Below the pieces are notes generated by a model. It was given only the letters and a program-made list of their open reading frames with translations. It was not told the origin of the DNA and searched no databases. A stretch of DNA of 64,000 nucleotides. It comes from an uncultured bacterium (GTDB lineage Bacteria > Verrucomicrobiota > Kiritimatiellia > PWTM01). The position numbers and the translations under genes were made by a program. Shown piece after piece: positions 55,187-63,985 of this stretch. The stretch is taken from contig CALLFZ010000033.1 in the NCBI GenBank assembly GCA_938010045.1, forward strand, positions 21,979-85,978. Reading direction: 5' to 3'. Position 1 is the first letter of the stretch; the number at the start of each line of letters is the position of its first letter.

Positions 55187-56142
55187 AAATCCTCGTCACC
55201 GGCACGGCCGGCTTCATTGGGTACCACGTCGCCCAAGACCTGCTGCGCGAAGGCCACGAGGTGGTCGGTGTGGACAACTTCAACGACTACTACTCCGTTC
55301 AACTGAAGCAGGACCGCCACCGCCGGCTTCAGGCGCATCCGGCCTACGTGGGCGTCGAGCTCGACCTGGCCGACTCGGAGCGCACCGCGGCGCTGTTCCG
55401 CGAGGTTCGACCCCGCCGCGTCTGCCACCTCGCCGCGCAGGCGGGCGTCCGCTACTCGCTGGTCAACCCCCACGCCTACGAGCGCTCGAACCTCGCCGCG
55501 TTCGTGAATGTGCTCGAGGGATGCCGACACAACGGCGTCGAGCGGCTCGTCTATGCCTCGAGCTCGAGCGTCTATGGCGGCAACACAAAGCTGCCCTTCG
55601 CCGAACGCGATCCGGTGGACCGCCCCGTCAGCCTCTACGCCGCCACGAAGAAGGCGAATGAGCTCATGGCCCACACCTACACGCACCTGTTTGGACTACC
55701 CACTGTCGGGCTGCGATTCTTCACCGTTTATGGCCCGTGGGGCCGCCCCGACATGGCGATGTGGATCTTCACCGAGCGCTTAATCCGTGGAGAACCGATT
55801 CCGGTGTTCAACCACGGTCGGATGCGCCGCGACTTCACCTACATTGACGATATTGTCGCGGGCGTCCGCGCCAGCCTCCTGGCCGATGGACTGGAGCCGT
55901 ACGAGATTTTGAACCTTGGCCACCACCGGCCGGAGGAGCTGCTCGACATGATCGCGCTGCTCGCCCGCACGCTGGGTGTCGAGCCCAGGATGGAGTTGCT
56001 GCCGATGCAACCCGGTGATGTGCCCGCGACCTACGCGGACATCGAGCGCGCGCGCGCGAAACTCGGATTCGAGCCGCGCACGCCGCTGAGCGAGGGCATT
56101 CCGAGGTTTGTCGCATGGTTCCGCGACTACCACGGCGTGTGA
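55183..56142 (+). CDS. NAD-dependent epimerase, UDP-glucuronate 4-epimerase-like
   Basis: This extended SDR of 319 residues interconverts UDP-sugars for surface polysaccharide. Features: GTAGFIGYHVAQDL (NAD site), the GAE/CapI signature NFNDYYSVQLKQDR, HLAAQAGVRYSLVNPHAYERS, catalytic Ser in VYASSSSVYGGN, YAATKKANELMAHTY (YxxxK) and FFTVYGPWGRPDMAMWIF. The signatures favour UDP-glucuronate to UDP-galacturonate conversion. Start overlaps the HIT gene. Fits with the window's glycosyltransferases, flippase and O-antigen ligase. Confidence 0.9.
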   Translation: MKILVTGTAGFIGYHVAQDLLREGHEVVGVDNFNDYYSVQLKQDRHRRLQAHPAYVGVELDLADSERTAALFREVRPRRVCHLAAQAGVRYSLVNPHAYERSNLAAFVNVLEGCRHNGVERLVYASSSSVYGGNTKLPFAERDPVDRPVSLYAATKKANELMAHTYTHLFGLPTVGLRFFTVYGPWGRPDMAMWIFTERLIRGEPIPVFNHGRMRRDFTYIDDIVAGVRASLLADGLEPYEILNLGHHRPEELLDMIALLARTLGVEPRMELLPMQPGDVPATYADIERARAKLGFEPRTPLSEGIPRFVAWFRDYHGV

Positions 56143-56170
56143 GCGGCCGGTCCAACGGAGGTGGACAGCG

Positions 56171-56686
56171 ATGAACTCGTTTGCGGAACTGGCGGCCCGC
56201 CGCATCAGTGTGCGTGGTTACCGCCCGGATCCGGTGCCAGCGGAGGTGCTCCGGCGCGTGCTGGAGACGGTCCGCATGGCGCCCTCGGCCGCCAACCGTC
56301 AGCCGTGGCGGATCCTGGTGGCGCGCTCCGAGGAGCGCCGGCGCGCGATCGCGCGAGCGTATCCGCGGGAGTGGCTGCTCACCGCGCCGCTCATCCTCGG
56401 CGTCGCGGTGCGGCCCGCTGAAGCCTGGGTCCGCGCGGAGGACGGCTGGAACGCCGCCGAGTGCGATGGCGCCATCCTGATGACGCATCTCATCCTCGCG
56501 GCCGCGGCCGAGGGGCTCGGTACCTGCTGGATCGCGGCGTTTTCACCCTCGAAGCTACGGGAGGCCTGGTCGCTGCCGGAGGACTGGGTGCCCTATGCGA
56601 TCACCCCACTGGGCTATCCCGCCGACGCCGGCCGGCCGAAGCAGCGTAAGCCCCTTGACGAGATCTTGCTCGACGAGCCGACCTGA
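56171..56686 (+). CDS. Nitroreductase-family flavoprotein
   Basis: This FMN-dependent oxidoreductase of 171 residues has the family start ELAARRISVRGYRPDPVP, the FMN-binding RMAPSAANRQPWRILVA and the second site AAAAEGLGTCWIAAF, ending with TPLGYPADAGRPKQRKPLDE. It is short, as in the single-domain group acting on quinones or nitroaromatics; the physiological substrate is unknown. The ATG lies 29 bases after the epimerase stop. Its last 86 bases overlap, antisense, the SLOG-like gene. Confidence 0.88.
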   Translation: MNSFAELAARRISVRGYRPDPVPAEVLRRVLETVRMAPSAANRQPWRILVARSEERRRAIARAYPREWLLTAPLILGVAVRPAEAWVRAEDGWNAAECDGAILMTHLILAAAAEGLGTCWIAAFSPSKLREAWSLPEDWVPYAITPLGYPADAGRPKQRKPLDEILLDEPT

Positions 56687-57170
56687 ACGGCGCGGTCCGA
56701 AACAACCTGTCCAGGAACGCGCGCGCTTCGCGGTACACCCCTGGCGCCTCGCTCTCGCGCGGGCCGGCCACGTTGAGCCGCCGGATGCGGTGCTGAATGA
56801 GCCACCGGACCACTCGGCGCGCCAGGGTTGCCGCCCGCTCCGCCCGCACGTCCGCCGTGAACACGGGCCGGCCCAGCCGTCGAGCGGTGTCGAGCGTCAG
56901 ACGCGTCCCGCCGGTGATCGTGCCGCGATGTACAATGAGCGTACCATCGCTGCTCTGCACGTTCGCGCGGGTGCGTGACGCGTATCCGCCACGGACGCAT
57001 CGGAGCGGATAGTGACGCGGAATGACGCCGTCCTCCGCGCGGCGGCCGCGCGGGCACCAGCCACCACACGGAAGCTCCGCCGCTCGCGCCGCGTCGAGCG
57101 CCGCGCGGTCCACGCCCGTCTGTCCGCCGCTGCAAATCTCGATCGGCGCGCCACGCAGCTTGCCGATCAC
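56601..57170 (-). CDS. SLOG-superfamily protein, putative molybdenum carrier (YpsA-like)
   Basis: The core of this 189-residue protein shows IEICSGGQTGVDRAALDAA, GGWCPRGRRAEDGVIP, YASRTRANVQSSDGTLIVHR and ITGGTRLTLDTARRLGRPV, the pattern of the PF12694 putative molybdenum-carrier/YpsA-related Rossmannoid proteins, which probably bind nucleotides. The GTG at 57170 forms a GTGA overlap with the stop of the Tat oxidoreductase, supporting this start over longer ones. The last 28 or so codons run into the convergent nitroreductase gene, so the true 3' end is unusual. Cellular role unknown. Confidence 0.75.
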   Translation of the reverse strand: MIGKLRGAPIEICSGGQTGVDRAALDAARAAELPCGGWCPRGRRAEDGVIPRHYPLRCVRGGYASRTRANVQSSDGTLIVHRGTITGGTRLTLDTARRLGRPVFTADVRAERAATLARRVVRWLIQHRIRRLNVAGPRESEAPGVYREARAFLDRLFRTAPFRSARRARSRQGAYAASAGRRRRDSPVG

Positions 57171-58411
57171 ACCAGCGGCGTGCGGCCGGGCATCGCGACC
57201 GGCTCGACCGGCAGCGACCCCATCTCGTACTTCGGCGGACGCAGGTCGAGTTTCGACTGCTTGAGCACCCAGTCCCACTTCAGCGCCCGCCCGGTGTACG
57301 TGCTCATCCGCCCCATCACCGCGGTCAGCGTGGCCTCCGCGAGCCGCGCGCACTCGTTGATCGGGCGGTCCCCGCGGATCGCCTCAATCAGCGCACGGAA
57401 CATTTCCGTGTCGCCGCTCGAGGGCGGCCCTTCGTACCTCCACGGCCGTTCGCCATCGATGCGGGCCATTCCGCGATTCACCTCCGCGCGGCCTTTCGTG
57501 CCGTGGATCAGGTTGCAGACGCGCGTGGTGATGTTCCGGATCTGCGTCGCCATCGCATACATCGGCAGGCCGTTCGGGTACTCGTAGCGGACCGCGAAAT
57601 GGTCGTAGATGTTGCCCGTCTGCCGCACTTGCCGGCCGCCGATTCCCTGGCAGACCGCCGGCGTCGCGCCGGCGACCCAGTTCGCAACATCGAGGTTGTG
57701 CACGAGCTGCTCGACAAAGTGATCGCCCGACAGCCACGTGAAGTGCGGCCAACAGCGGATTTGAAACTCCATGTCGCTCCACTCGGGTTTCCGATCCTGG
57801 TAATGCCACAGTTCCATGTCGCCGATCCACAGCGCTTCCACCATCGTGAGCTCGCCGATCTGGCCATCGCGGATCCGTTGGATCAGTTCGAGGTACTGCG
57901 GCGCGTAGCGCTGCTGCGTCCCGACGACCACCGAGCGACGCTTGGCCTCGGCCGCCGCCGCCGTCTCAAGCAGCGAGCGCACACCCACCGGATCCACCGC
58001 GCCGGGCTTCTCCATGAAGACGTGCTTGCCCGCCGCGATCGCGGCCGCGGCATGCTCGGGCCGAAAGCCCGGCGGCGTGAGCAGCAGCACGAGGTCCACA
58101 TCCGGACGCTCGATCACCGTGCGATAGGCGTCAAAGCCGAGCGCGATGTCGTTGTCCGTCACCTTGACGCGGTCCGGCACGTTCTTGCGCAGCCGCGCGA
58201 GGGCCGCGTCCACCTTGTCGCGGAAGAGATCGGCCATCGCGACGAGCTCCACGCCCGGCGCGCATTTGAGGCAGCACTCCGCATCGTACGTGCCCCGGTC
58301 ACCCGCGCCGACAGTCGCGATGCGAACCGTGTCCGAGCCGGCCGCGAACACGCGCGGCACGGCGGCGAGCGTGGCGGCGGTGTGTCCGAGAAATGTTCGA
58401 CGCTTGATCAT
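57167..58411 (-). CDS. Tat-exported Gfo/Idh/MocA-family oxidoreductase
   Basis: The 414-residue protein starts MIKRRTFLGHTAATLAAVPR, a twin-arginine signal, after a strong AGGAGG. The Rossmann domain shows RIATVGAGDRGTYDAECC, LTPPGFRPEHAAAAIAAGKH and the hallmark VFMEKPGAVD; the C-terminal domain shows GDHFVEQLVHNLDVANWV with a catalytic His. Tat export with bound cofactor, as in glucose-fructose oxidoreductase, implies periplasmic sugar chemistry. It is translationally coupled to the SLOG-like gene. An inverted repeat near the promoter (58473-58497) may be the operator. Confidence 0.88.
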   Translation of the reverse strand: MIKRRTFLGHTAATLAAVPRVFAAGSDTVRIATVGAGDRGTYDAECCLKCAPGVELVAMADLFRDKVDAALARLRKNVPDRVKVTDNDIALGFDAYRTVIERPDVDLVLLLTPPGFRPEHAAAAIAAGKHVFMEKPGAVDPVGVRSLLETAAAAEAKRRSVVVGTQQRYAPQYLELIQRIRDGQIGELTMVEALWIGDMELWHYQDRKPEWSDMEFQIRCWPHFTWLSGDHFVEQLVHNLDVANWVAGATPAVCQGIGGRQVRQTGNIYDHFAVRYEYPNGLPMYAMATQIRNITTRVCNLIHGTKGRAEVNRGMARIDGERPWRYEGPPSSGDTEMFRALIEAIRGDRPINECARLAEATLTAVMGRMSTYTGRALKWDWVLKQSKLDLRPPKYEMGSLPVEPVAMPGRTPLV

Positions 58412-58472
58412 GGTCAGCGAACCTCCTGCGCGTTCTCCGCCACAGTAGGCGCGGCTCGCGGCCACGCGCGTG

Positions 58473-58514
58473 TGGCTAACTACGCATTCTGTAGCCAACG
58501 CCGCCCGGGCGCAA
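58473..58514 (-). promoter_or_regulatory. Putative promoter with overlapping inverted repeat
   Basis: On the minus strand TTGCGC (58514-58509) is followed after 17 bases by CAGAAT (58491-58486). An inverted repeat TGGCTA-N13-TAGCCA (58473-58497) covers the -10, as an operator would. The surrounding 58530-58600 is the most AT-rich patch of the area. The oxidoreductase ATG is about 75 bases downstream. Confidence 0.3.
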
Positions 58515-59477
58515 GCCCCCCTCGACGGAGTCGCATCGAAATATTTGCGAATTGAATTGCCGCACTCCCTACTCACAACGTATTGCCCAGTAATCACGGA
58601 CGTTGGGTCGCCTCGAAATTTGGTACATGTGTAGGGGGGTCGGATGCATTCCCCGCAACGCGATCGCGGCCGCACAAGCCTCGAGTGAAGCAAGGCGCGC
58701 GGGTCTGCTTTTGGGCTTGTGCCGCTCCCCGGTCTTCATTTGGGGACCGGTACGAGCGCACTCCTACCCGTACCCAGACCCCTCGTCTCACCTCTCAAAA
58801 ATCCCCAGCGCCATCGGCTCTGCGACACCGCCCGATCACGTCGTCCTCGAACGCCGAGTGCGTGACTGAGTCGGCCTCGGTGCGGGACTGCCCGAGGATC
58901 TGCACATGCCGCGCCGCTGTCTCAATGATCGTGCGTGCCACGGCATACAGCTTGGACCTCATGGGTGCCGACACTTGCTTGGCGAGCGCCGCCCACTCGG
59001 CCGGCGAACCGGCGAGGTCGGACGGCGGCCCGGAGCGCTCGCGTGGGGATTCGGATCCCGTTGTCGTGTACGACGACCATATCGCGCCGACACCCCGCCG
59101 ACCGGAGCACCCAGCGCAGGTCCTTCTGCCTCGAGAAATCGGCGGCGCCTTCTGACGGAGGCGACCGGCGCGGTGCGCGCGCCGAGCTCCTGTCGCCGCT
59201 GGTCGAACTTTACAGGGCTGTGTTCGACATCGCGCACCGATACCCACGGCGCTGCGCTATCCGTGGCAGTGTGCGGCGCGGCGGTCGGCGGCGGCGGTGC
59301 TGGCGCGACGGCCGCCCGAACCGCCCCACACCCCACGCTCAAAAGAGCTGCGCCGCGACCGTTTCGACATCGCCTGCGCGGGGATGAGTCCACGGAAACG
59401 AAGACCGTTGGGGCCGCTGCTCGCGCTCGGAGCTGTTCCGGGGCCAGCGTGGTGGGTTGGCCGGACGCAAACGCGGT

Positions 59478-59505
59478 TGGGGAGGGAGGTCTGCCGGACT
59501 ATACT
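59478..59505 (+). promoter_or_regulatory. Putative promoter of the flippase-GT2-BNR run
   Basis: TTGGGG (59478-59483) and TATACT (59500-59505) are 16 bases apart; the ATG is 12 bases after the -10, giving a leader of about 6 bases. Confidence 0.4.
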
Positions 59506-59517
59506 GCGCCGACCCAA

Positions 59518-61029
59518 ATGACCGATCCGCTCGACACACCGCCCTCCGCGCCGTCACGGTCCCGCGTGCTCGCCATCGTGTGGGGATCGTTCGGTTTTGT
59601 CGCGCTCCGGTTTTTGCTTACACCGGTGAGGATCAAGCTACTGACGACCCTGCTGTCGCGTGAGGCTTACGGTGGGCTCATGTTGATCAGCTCGACTGTG
59701 GCGTTTGCCTCGCTCGCCCTGTCGCTCGGCGCCTTTGAGTTTTTGTTACGCCGGCTACCGGGGCGTCCGAAGTGCGAACAAGCCGACTTGTTCCGATCCG
59801 TGTTGGGGGGGCTGGGAGCGGTCGGCGCGGCCGCGGTCGTGGTCGGCGGCGCGTTGCTGCGGCGCTGGCCGCCGTCGAAGTTACCGGCCGATCTGGCGGC
59901 CCTCCCGTTTGCGCCTCCCCTTTTGCTGGCGGCGATGCTGGTGCTCCTGGGCTGCGTGTTCGCGCTGCTCGCCACCCATCGCTACGGGCGAGCGCGCTGG
60001 CTTCAGATCCTGGCTGCGGACCTCTGGTTCGTGCCAGTTGCCGCGATGGCCGCTCTCGGAAGCGTGCGGCTGCACAACGTCGTGCTCGGCTGGGTGGGGT
60101 GGGCGTGGGCGAGCGTCGCGGTGGGGCTCGTGTGGACTGCCCCGATCGGATGGCGGCGCGCGCGGGCCTCGGGCCAGTATCTGCGCGAGTGGCTCGCGTT
60201 CGGGCTGCCGCTGATGCCGATGGTGCTCGGCGACTGGCTTTTTCGCCTCATGGACCAGTATGTGTTGCTCGCCGTCCGCAATGTGCATGTGCTGGCCGCC
60301 TACGTGCTCGCCGTCAACATCGCGATGGTCGGCTATTTCGCCGGCACGGCGGCGCTGGATTTGCTCATTGCGGAGTTTCACCGCCGCCGCAACGCGCGGG
60401 GAGCCGTGGATGGCCCACCGCCGCAGGACGTTCGCGAGGTGGTGACCGCGATGGTCCGCGTCGCCCTAGCCGTCGGCATGGCCACCGCTGCGATGCTGCT
60501 GGGCGCTGGCCGATCGTTGGTGCGGTTGCTGAGCTCTGCGGAGTACGACGATGCGGCGGGTCTCCTGCGATGGACCGCCGCGATGCCGCTCGCGTTCATG
60601 CTTGTGCTCATCGCCGGGCGCCTCCGAGCTGCGCTCGGCCACACGCGCCAGGTGGGCGCGCTCACGCTCGGCGCCGCCGCGGTCGCGCTGGCGCTCAACC
60701 TCGCGTGGGCGCCGCGCTGGGGCGGCGCGGGAGCGGCCGTCGCGAACACCGTCGCGCTGGGCGCGCTGGCCACGGCGCTCGCGATGCCGCTGCGACCGCG
60801 GGACTGGATCATCGCCCGCGAGCTGCGCCCCGGCCGGCTCGCGCTGGCGGCATTCGTCATGGCGATTGGACTGGCGGCCGCGCCTCACGTCGCGCCCACC
60901 GCGGGGCCGGCGGTGCACGTGCTGGTGGCCGCCGCCGTGTGCGCCGCCGCGCTCGTCGCCACGGGTTCGATCCGCCGTGCGGACCTTGTGCTGCTTTCCG
61001 GATCGCCCCAAAATCCCGCCCATGAGTGA
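59518..61029 (+). CDS. Polysaccharide flippase (Wzx/MATE-like)
   Basis: The 503-residue protein has about 12-14 membrane helices and the usual opening VLAIVWGSFGFVALRFLLTP, then TLLSREAYGGLMLISSTVAF as in oligosaccharide flippases, and LGAFEFLLRRLPGRPKCEQADL on a cytosolic loop. Flippases move lipid-linked repeats across the inner membrane before polymerisation. The frame extends 204 codons upstream through the decayed region but without membrane character; the ATG at 59518 follows a promoter-like pair. It overlaps the GT2 gene by 8 bases. Confidence 0.82.
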   Translation: MTDPLDTPPSAPSRSRVLAIVWGSFGFVALRFLLTPVRIKLLTTLLSREAYGGLMLISSTVAFASLALSLGAFEFLLRRLPGRPKCEQADLFRSVLGGLGAVGAAAVVVGGALLRRWPPSKLPADLAALPFAPPLLLAAMLVLLGCVFALLATHRYGRARWLQILAADLWFVPVAAMAALGSVRLHNVVLGWVGWAWASVAVGLVWTAPIGWRRARASGQYLREWLAFGLPLMPMVLGDWLFRLMDQYVLLAVRNVHVLAAYVLAVNIAMVGYFAGTAALDLLIAEFHRRRNARGAVDGPPPQDVREVVTAMVRVALAVGMATAAMLLGAGRSLVRLLSSAEYDDAAGLLRWTAAMPLAFMLVLIAGRLRAALGHTRQVGALTLGAAAVALALNLAWAPRWGGAGAAVANTVALGALATALAMPLRPRDWIIARELRPGRLALAAFVMAIGLAAAPHVAPTAGPAVHVLVAAAVCAAALVATGSIRRADLVLLSGSPQNPAHE

Positions 61030-62011
61030 GCCCGTCCCCGCCGCCCTCCGTCCCGACGTGATCGCGGTCGTACTCGGCTATAACCATCCGGACGACACGA
61101 TCGAGTGCCTCCGGAGCCTGGGCTCCTCGCGGCCGATCCGCCCCGCCCTGCACTATGTGGACAACGGCAGCGAGCCCGACGCCTGCCGCTGCGTGATGGA
61201 GGCCATCCCGTTCGCGCGCGTGCTGCGACTCGATCCGAATGTGGGTGTCGGCCGCGGCTTCAACGTGGGACTCCGCGACGCGCTTGCGCGCGGGGCGCGG
61301 TTCGTGCTGCTCGTGAACAACGACGTCGTCGCCGCGCCCGACATGGTCGCGCGGCTGCTCGAGGCGGTGGACGGAACACCGCGCGTGGGCATTGTCGTGC
61401 CAAAAATCTTTTACCACGCCGCGCCTCGCCGAGTCTGGTCGGCCGGCTCGCGCTACCGGCGCTGGCCGCCCGCGGTCGTCCTGCGCCGCACCCGCGATGA
61501 CGACCACGGGCAGCTGGATTCCATCCGGGAACTCGAATTTGCAACCTTCTGCGTCGCGCTCGTTCGCTGCGAATTGCTCGACGAGGTCGGCCTGCTCGAC
61601 ACCGATTTTCATGTGTTTCAGGAAGACTACGACCTCTGCATCCGCGCCCGCGCGGCGGGTTGGTCGGTGCGATACGCGCCGGAGGCGCACGTGTGGCATA
61701 AGGTGTCGCTCTCGACGCAGACCGGCTCGCGCAATCCCGAGTTCTGGCGGTTGTACGGCCGCAGCGAGGCGCTCTTTGCGCGCAAGCACCCCGACTGGCC
61801 GTGGCTCACGGGGCCGGTGCACCGCGCCTACGTGGCGTTGCGGATTCTCGCGGAGCGAAAACCCTGGGGATTCCGTCCGTTTCTGAGGGGCTACGCGGAG
61901 GGAATTCGCGCTGAGCTGCATCCACCCCCACGCGCGAGCGATCCGCCGCAGGACACGCCGGCTATTCTGCGCGCGGAACCGGAGCCCGCCGGCCGGGAGA
62001 TGCCCCCATGA
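61022..62011 (+). CDS. Glycosyltransferase family 2 (rhamnosyltransferase-like)
   Basis: This is an inverting GT-A enzyme of 329 residues. It has VIAVVLGYNHPDDTIECLRS, YVDNGSEPDACR, PNVGVGRGFNVGLRDALARG, the metal-binding FVLLVNNDVVAAPDM (NND in place of DxD) and the C-terminal EDYDLCIRARAAGWSVRYAP (ED acid/base region). WHKVSLSTQTGSRNPEFW matches the rhamnosyl/dTDP-sugar branch of family 2. It overlaps the flippase (ATGAGTGA) and the next gene (ATGA), so the three are translated together. Cytosolic face of the inner membrane. Confidence 0.88.
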   Translation: MSEPVPAALRPDVIAVVLGYNHPDDTIECLRSLGSSRPIRPALHYVDNGSEPDACRCVMEAIPFARVLRLDPNVGVGRGFNVGLRDALARGARFVLLVNNDVVAAPDMVARLLEAVDGTPRVGIVVPKIFYHAAPRRVWSAGSRYRRWPPAVVLRRTRDDDHGQLDSIRELEFATFCVALVRCELLDEVGLLDTDFHVFQEDYDLCIRARAAGWSVRYAPEAHVWHKVSLSTQTGSRNPEFWRLYGRSEALFARKHPDWPWLTGPVHRAYVALRILAERKPWGFRPFLRGYAEGIRAELHPPPRASDPPQDTPAILRAEPEPAGREMPP

Positions 62012-63228
62012 TCCCCCCTCGTGCCCTCGCCGGCGGTCTCCAATCCGCGCGGGCGGCCGCCCTCATCGCCGCGGTCGCGCCGCTGGTCTCAGCGGCTGCG
62101 CCGCTCGATCTCGGAGTGACCGTGCTCGATCTCGCCGCGGACGAACACCGGCAGGTGGTGGTGGATCGGGATCCAACACAGTATCTCGGCCACGTCAGCA
62201 CGGTGCTGCTCGAGGACGGTCGCACGATCCTCGCGGTGTACCCGAAGGGGCATGGCAAAGGCGCCATCGTGCTCAAGCGCAGCGACGACGGCGGGCGGAC
62301 GTGGAGCGACCGGCAGCCTGTGCCGGCCTCGTGGGCGACGAGCCTCGAGACGCCGACGATCCACCGCGTCGTGGACGCCGACGGCCGGCGCCGTCTCATC
62401 CTCTGGTCCGGGCGGTATCCCGCCCGGCTTGCCCGCAGCGAGGACGATGGCGCCACATGGAGCGAACTGGAGCCCGTCGGCGAATGGGGTGGAACGGTGG
62501 TGATGGGCTTCGTCGCGCCCCTTCGCAGCTCACCGGGGCGGTATCTCGCGATGTTCCACGACGCGGGCGCGTATGTCACCGCCCAGGGCCGCCGAACCGA
62601 CACCTTTACGCTCTACACCACGTTCTCGGGCGACGGTGGCCTCACCTGGTCGGCGCCCCGGGCGATCTGGAGTGGCCAGGAGATTCATCTGTGCGAGCCC
62701 GGCGTGATCCGCTCACCCGATGGCCGACGGCTCGCGGTCCTGCTGCGCGAAAACCGACGGCTGCGCGGCAGCCACATCATATTTTCGGACGACGAAGGCG
62801 AGACCTGGTCCGAGCCCGTCGAAATGCCGCGTGCGCGCACTGGCGATCGCCACACGCTCCGCTACGCGCCCGACGGCCGCATCGTCTGCGTCTTCCGCGC
62901 CGCAACTCCCGAAGGCATGCGAGCCCGTTCGTTTACCGTGGACGAAGATGTGGACAAGTGCGGCCTGGGGAGTCCGTTCGAGGGCGATTGTGTCGCGTGG
63001 GTCGGCACGTGGAAGGACCTCGTAGAGAACAAGCCCGGGCAGTACTACGTGCGCCTGCTCGATAACCGACGCGGTTGGGACACAACCTACCCGGGCGTCG
63101 AGGTTTTGCCCGACGGCACCTTCGTCGTCACCACCTATGGCACATGGGACCGCGGCCAGCCGCCGTACATCCGCTCGATGCGCTTCCGGCTCGAGGAGCT
63201 CGACGCGCTCGCCGCCGGCCGCCCGTAG
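62008..63228 (+). CDS. BNR/sialidase-like exported hydrolase
   Basis: The 406-residue protein has an export-type start (ARAAALIAAVAPLVSAAAPL) and a six-bladed propeller marked by four Asp-boxes: SDDGGRTWSD, SEDDGATWSE, SGDGGLTWSA and SDDEGETWSE. An early VVVDRDPTQYLGHVSTV and the FRIP-like Arg are weak, so true sialidase activity is unproven; many PVC proteins of this class act on other sugars. It overlaps the GT2 stop (ATGA), although an exported hydrolase and a transferase rarely share a pathway. The end is followed by a decayed region. Confidence 0.83.
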   Translation: MIPPRALAGGLQSARAAALIAAVAPLVSAAAPLDLGVTVLDLAADEHRQVVVDRDPTQYLGHVSTVLLEDGRTILAVYPKGHGKGAIVLKRSDDGGRTWSDRQPVPASWATSLETPTIHRVVDADGRRRLILWSGRYPARLARSEDDGATWSELEPVGEWGGTVVMGFVAPLRSSPGRYLAMFHDAGAYVTAQGRRTDTFTLYTTFSGDGGLTWSAPRAIWSGQEIHLCEPGVIRSPDGRRLAVLLRENRRLRGSHIIFSDDEGETWSEPVEMPRARTGDRHTLRYAPDGRIVCVFRAATPEGMRARSFTVDEDVDKCGLGSPFEGDCVAWVGTWKDLVENKPGQYYVRLLDNRRGWDTTYPGVEVLPDGTFVVTTYGTWDRGQPPYIRSMRFRLEELDALAAGRP

Positions 63229-63275
63229 TGCCGCATCCACGCTGGTGGTGAACCTCTGCGTAGCGGGGACAACGA

Positions 63276-63660
63276 TCACCGTGATGTCGCCATCGAGAAG
63301 CTGCTCACAATCTGGAACGTATCGCCCATGGTCGGGCTGAAGCCGAGGATCACCGAGAGCGTCAGTGTCGCGCCACTGCCCATCCGTACCTGGTCGTAGA
63401 GCGTGCCCGGCGCGGTGCTGTTGTGCTCGACCTCGACGGTCGCGCCGCTCTGACGCGTGACGTTCGCGGTGAACTGACCAGGGCTGGCGCCCAGGGCGAG
63501 CGTGCCATCCGAACGCACGGTGACGGCGCCGGCCACACTTCCGTAGACTTCCAGCCACCCCACCTCGGCAACGTATCACCGACCCACTTCGCCGCCGTGC
63601 CCCCGTTGCCGTCGGTGTTCCCGTTCCACGTGTTTGGGCCGAACCTAGAATAGAAACCAT
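63276..63660 (-). pseudogene. Frameshifted remnant of an autotransporter-associated beta-strand-repeat protein
   Basis: Two minus-strand frames join to give a typical repeat unit. The first (about 63660-63570) reads SRFGPNTWNGNTDGNGGTAA and KWVGDTL; the second (63563-63276) reads WLEVYGSVAGAVTVRSDGTL, GQFTANVTRQSGATVEVEHN and TLSVILGFSPTMGDTFQIVSS. The two overlap out of frame near 63555, and the second stops early at SFSMATSR. A continuation in a third frame (LLDGDITVIVVPAT) lies further on. The WNG-NTD and TLTLGF-GDTF motifs are those of passenger-associated beta-strand repeats common in Verrucomicrobiota. Not functional as it stands. Confidence 0.6.
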
Positions 63661-63889
63661 CAACGCCACCACCAGCAGATTCACGATCCAACCAGCCGAC
63701 TGTGCCGCGGGGAAAGAGCGGCCAAGAAAGGTGCCGGCGAAGCAAAGCCATGCGAATATCGTTTTCCCCAACCACCCCGAACCATTTGCCCGTTTCTTCT
63801 CGTCGCTTCTCAAAAAACACGAATTCTTCGACCCTTCAGCCATCGCGGATGGCGTGCAGGCCGTCCCTCCAATTCCATCGCGGTCAAAT

Positions 63890-63985
63890 GGGGACAGGCA
63901 CCTGCCTTTTCCCTAAAACGCCGGGCTCGCCTTTGCCTGTCCCCATCCTCCTCTGTCCCCAACCCCGCACCATGCTCTGTCCCCA
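63890..63985. repeat. Second cluster of TGGGGACAGG-type repeats
   Basis: Copies: GGGGACAGGCAC at 63890-63901 (+), TGCCTGTCCCCA at 63934-63945 (-), CTGTCCCC at 63953-63960 (-) and CTCTGTCCCCA at 63975-63985 (-). The outer pair can form a long hairpin with the insert CCTGCCTTTTCCC. The same core is present at 26897-27196. The cluster runs toward the right edge of the window and may continue. Confidence 0.6.

Larger units (their letters stand above)
58412..59517. other. 1.1-kb intergenic region with possible decayed gene
   Basis: No intact gene is supported. On the minus strand protein-like segments appear in different frames: SPAEWAALAKQVSAPMRSKL and RTEADSVTHSAFEDDVIGRC (about 58815-59020), and MLRSAGCRRDMVVVHDNGIR (about 59050-59110), which could be one frameshifted gene of about 100-150 codons. 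Family not recognised. A diverged copy of the repeat core, TTTGGGGACCGGTAC, lies at 58739-58753. Confidence 0.4.

Noticed and set aside
58906..59517. A 204-residue N-terminal extension of the flippase
   Set aside because: No membrane segments or family similarity, and it crosses a promoter-like pair; the usual flippase N-terminus is at 59518.
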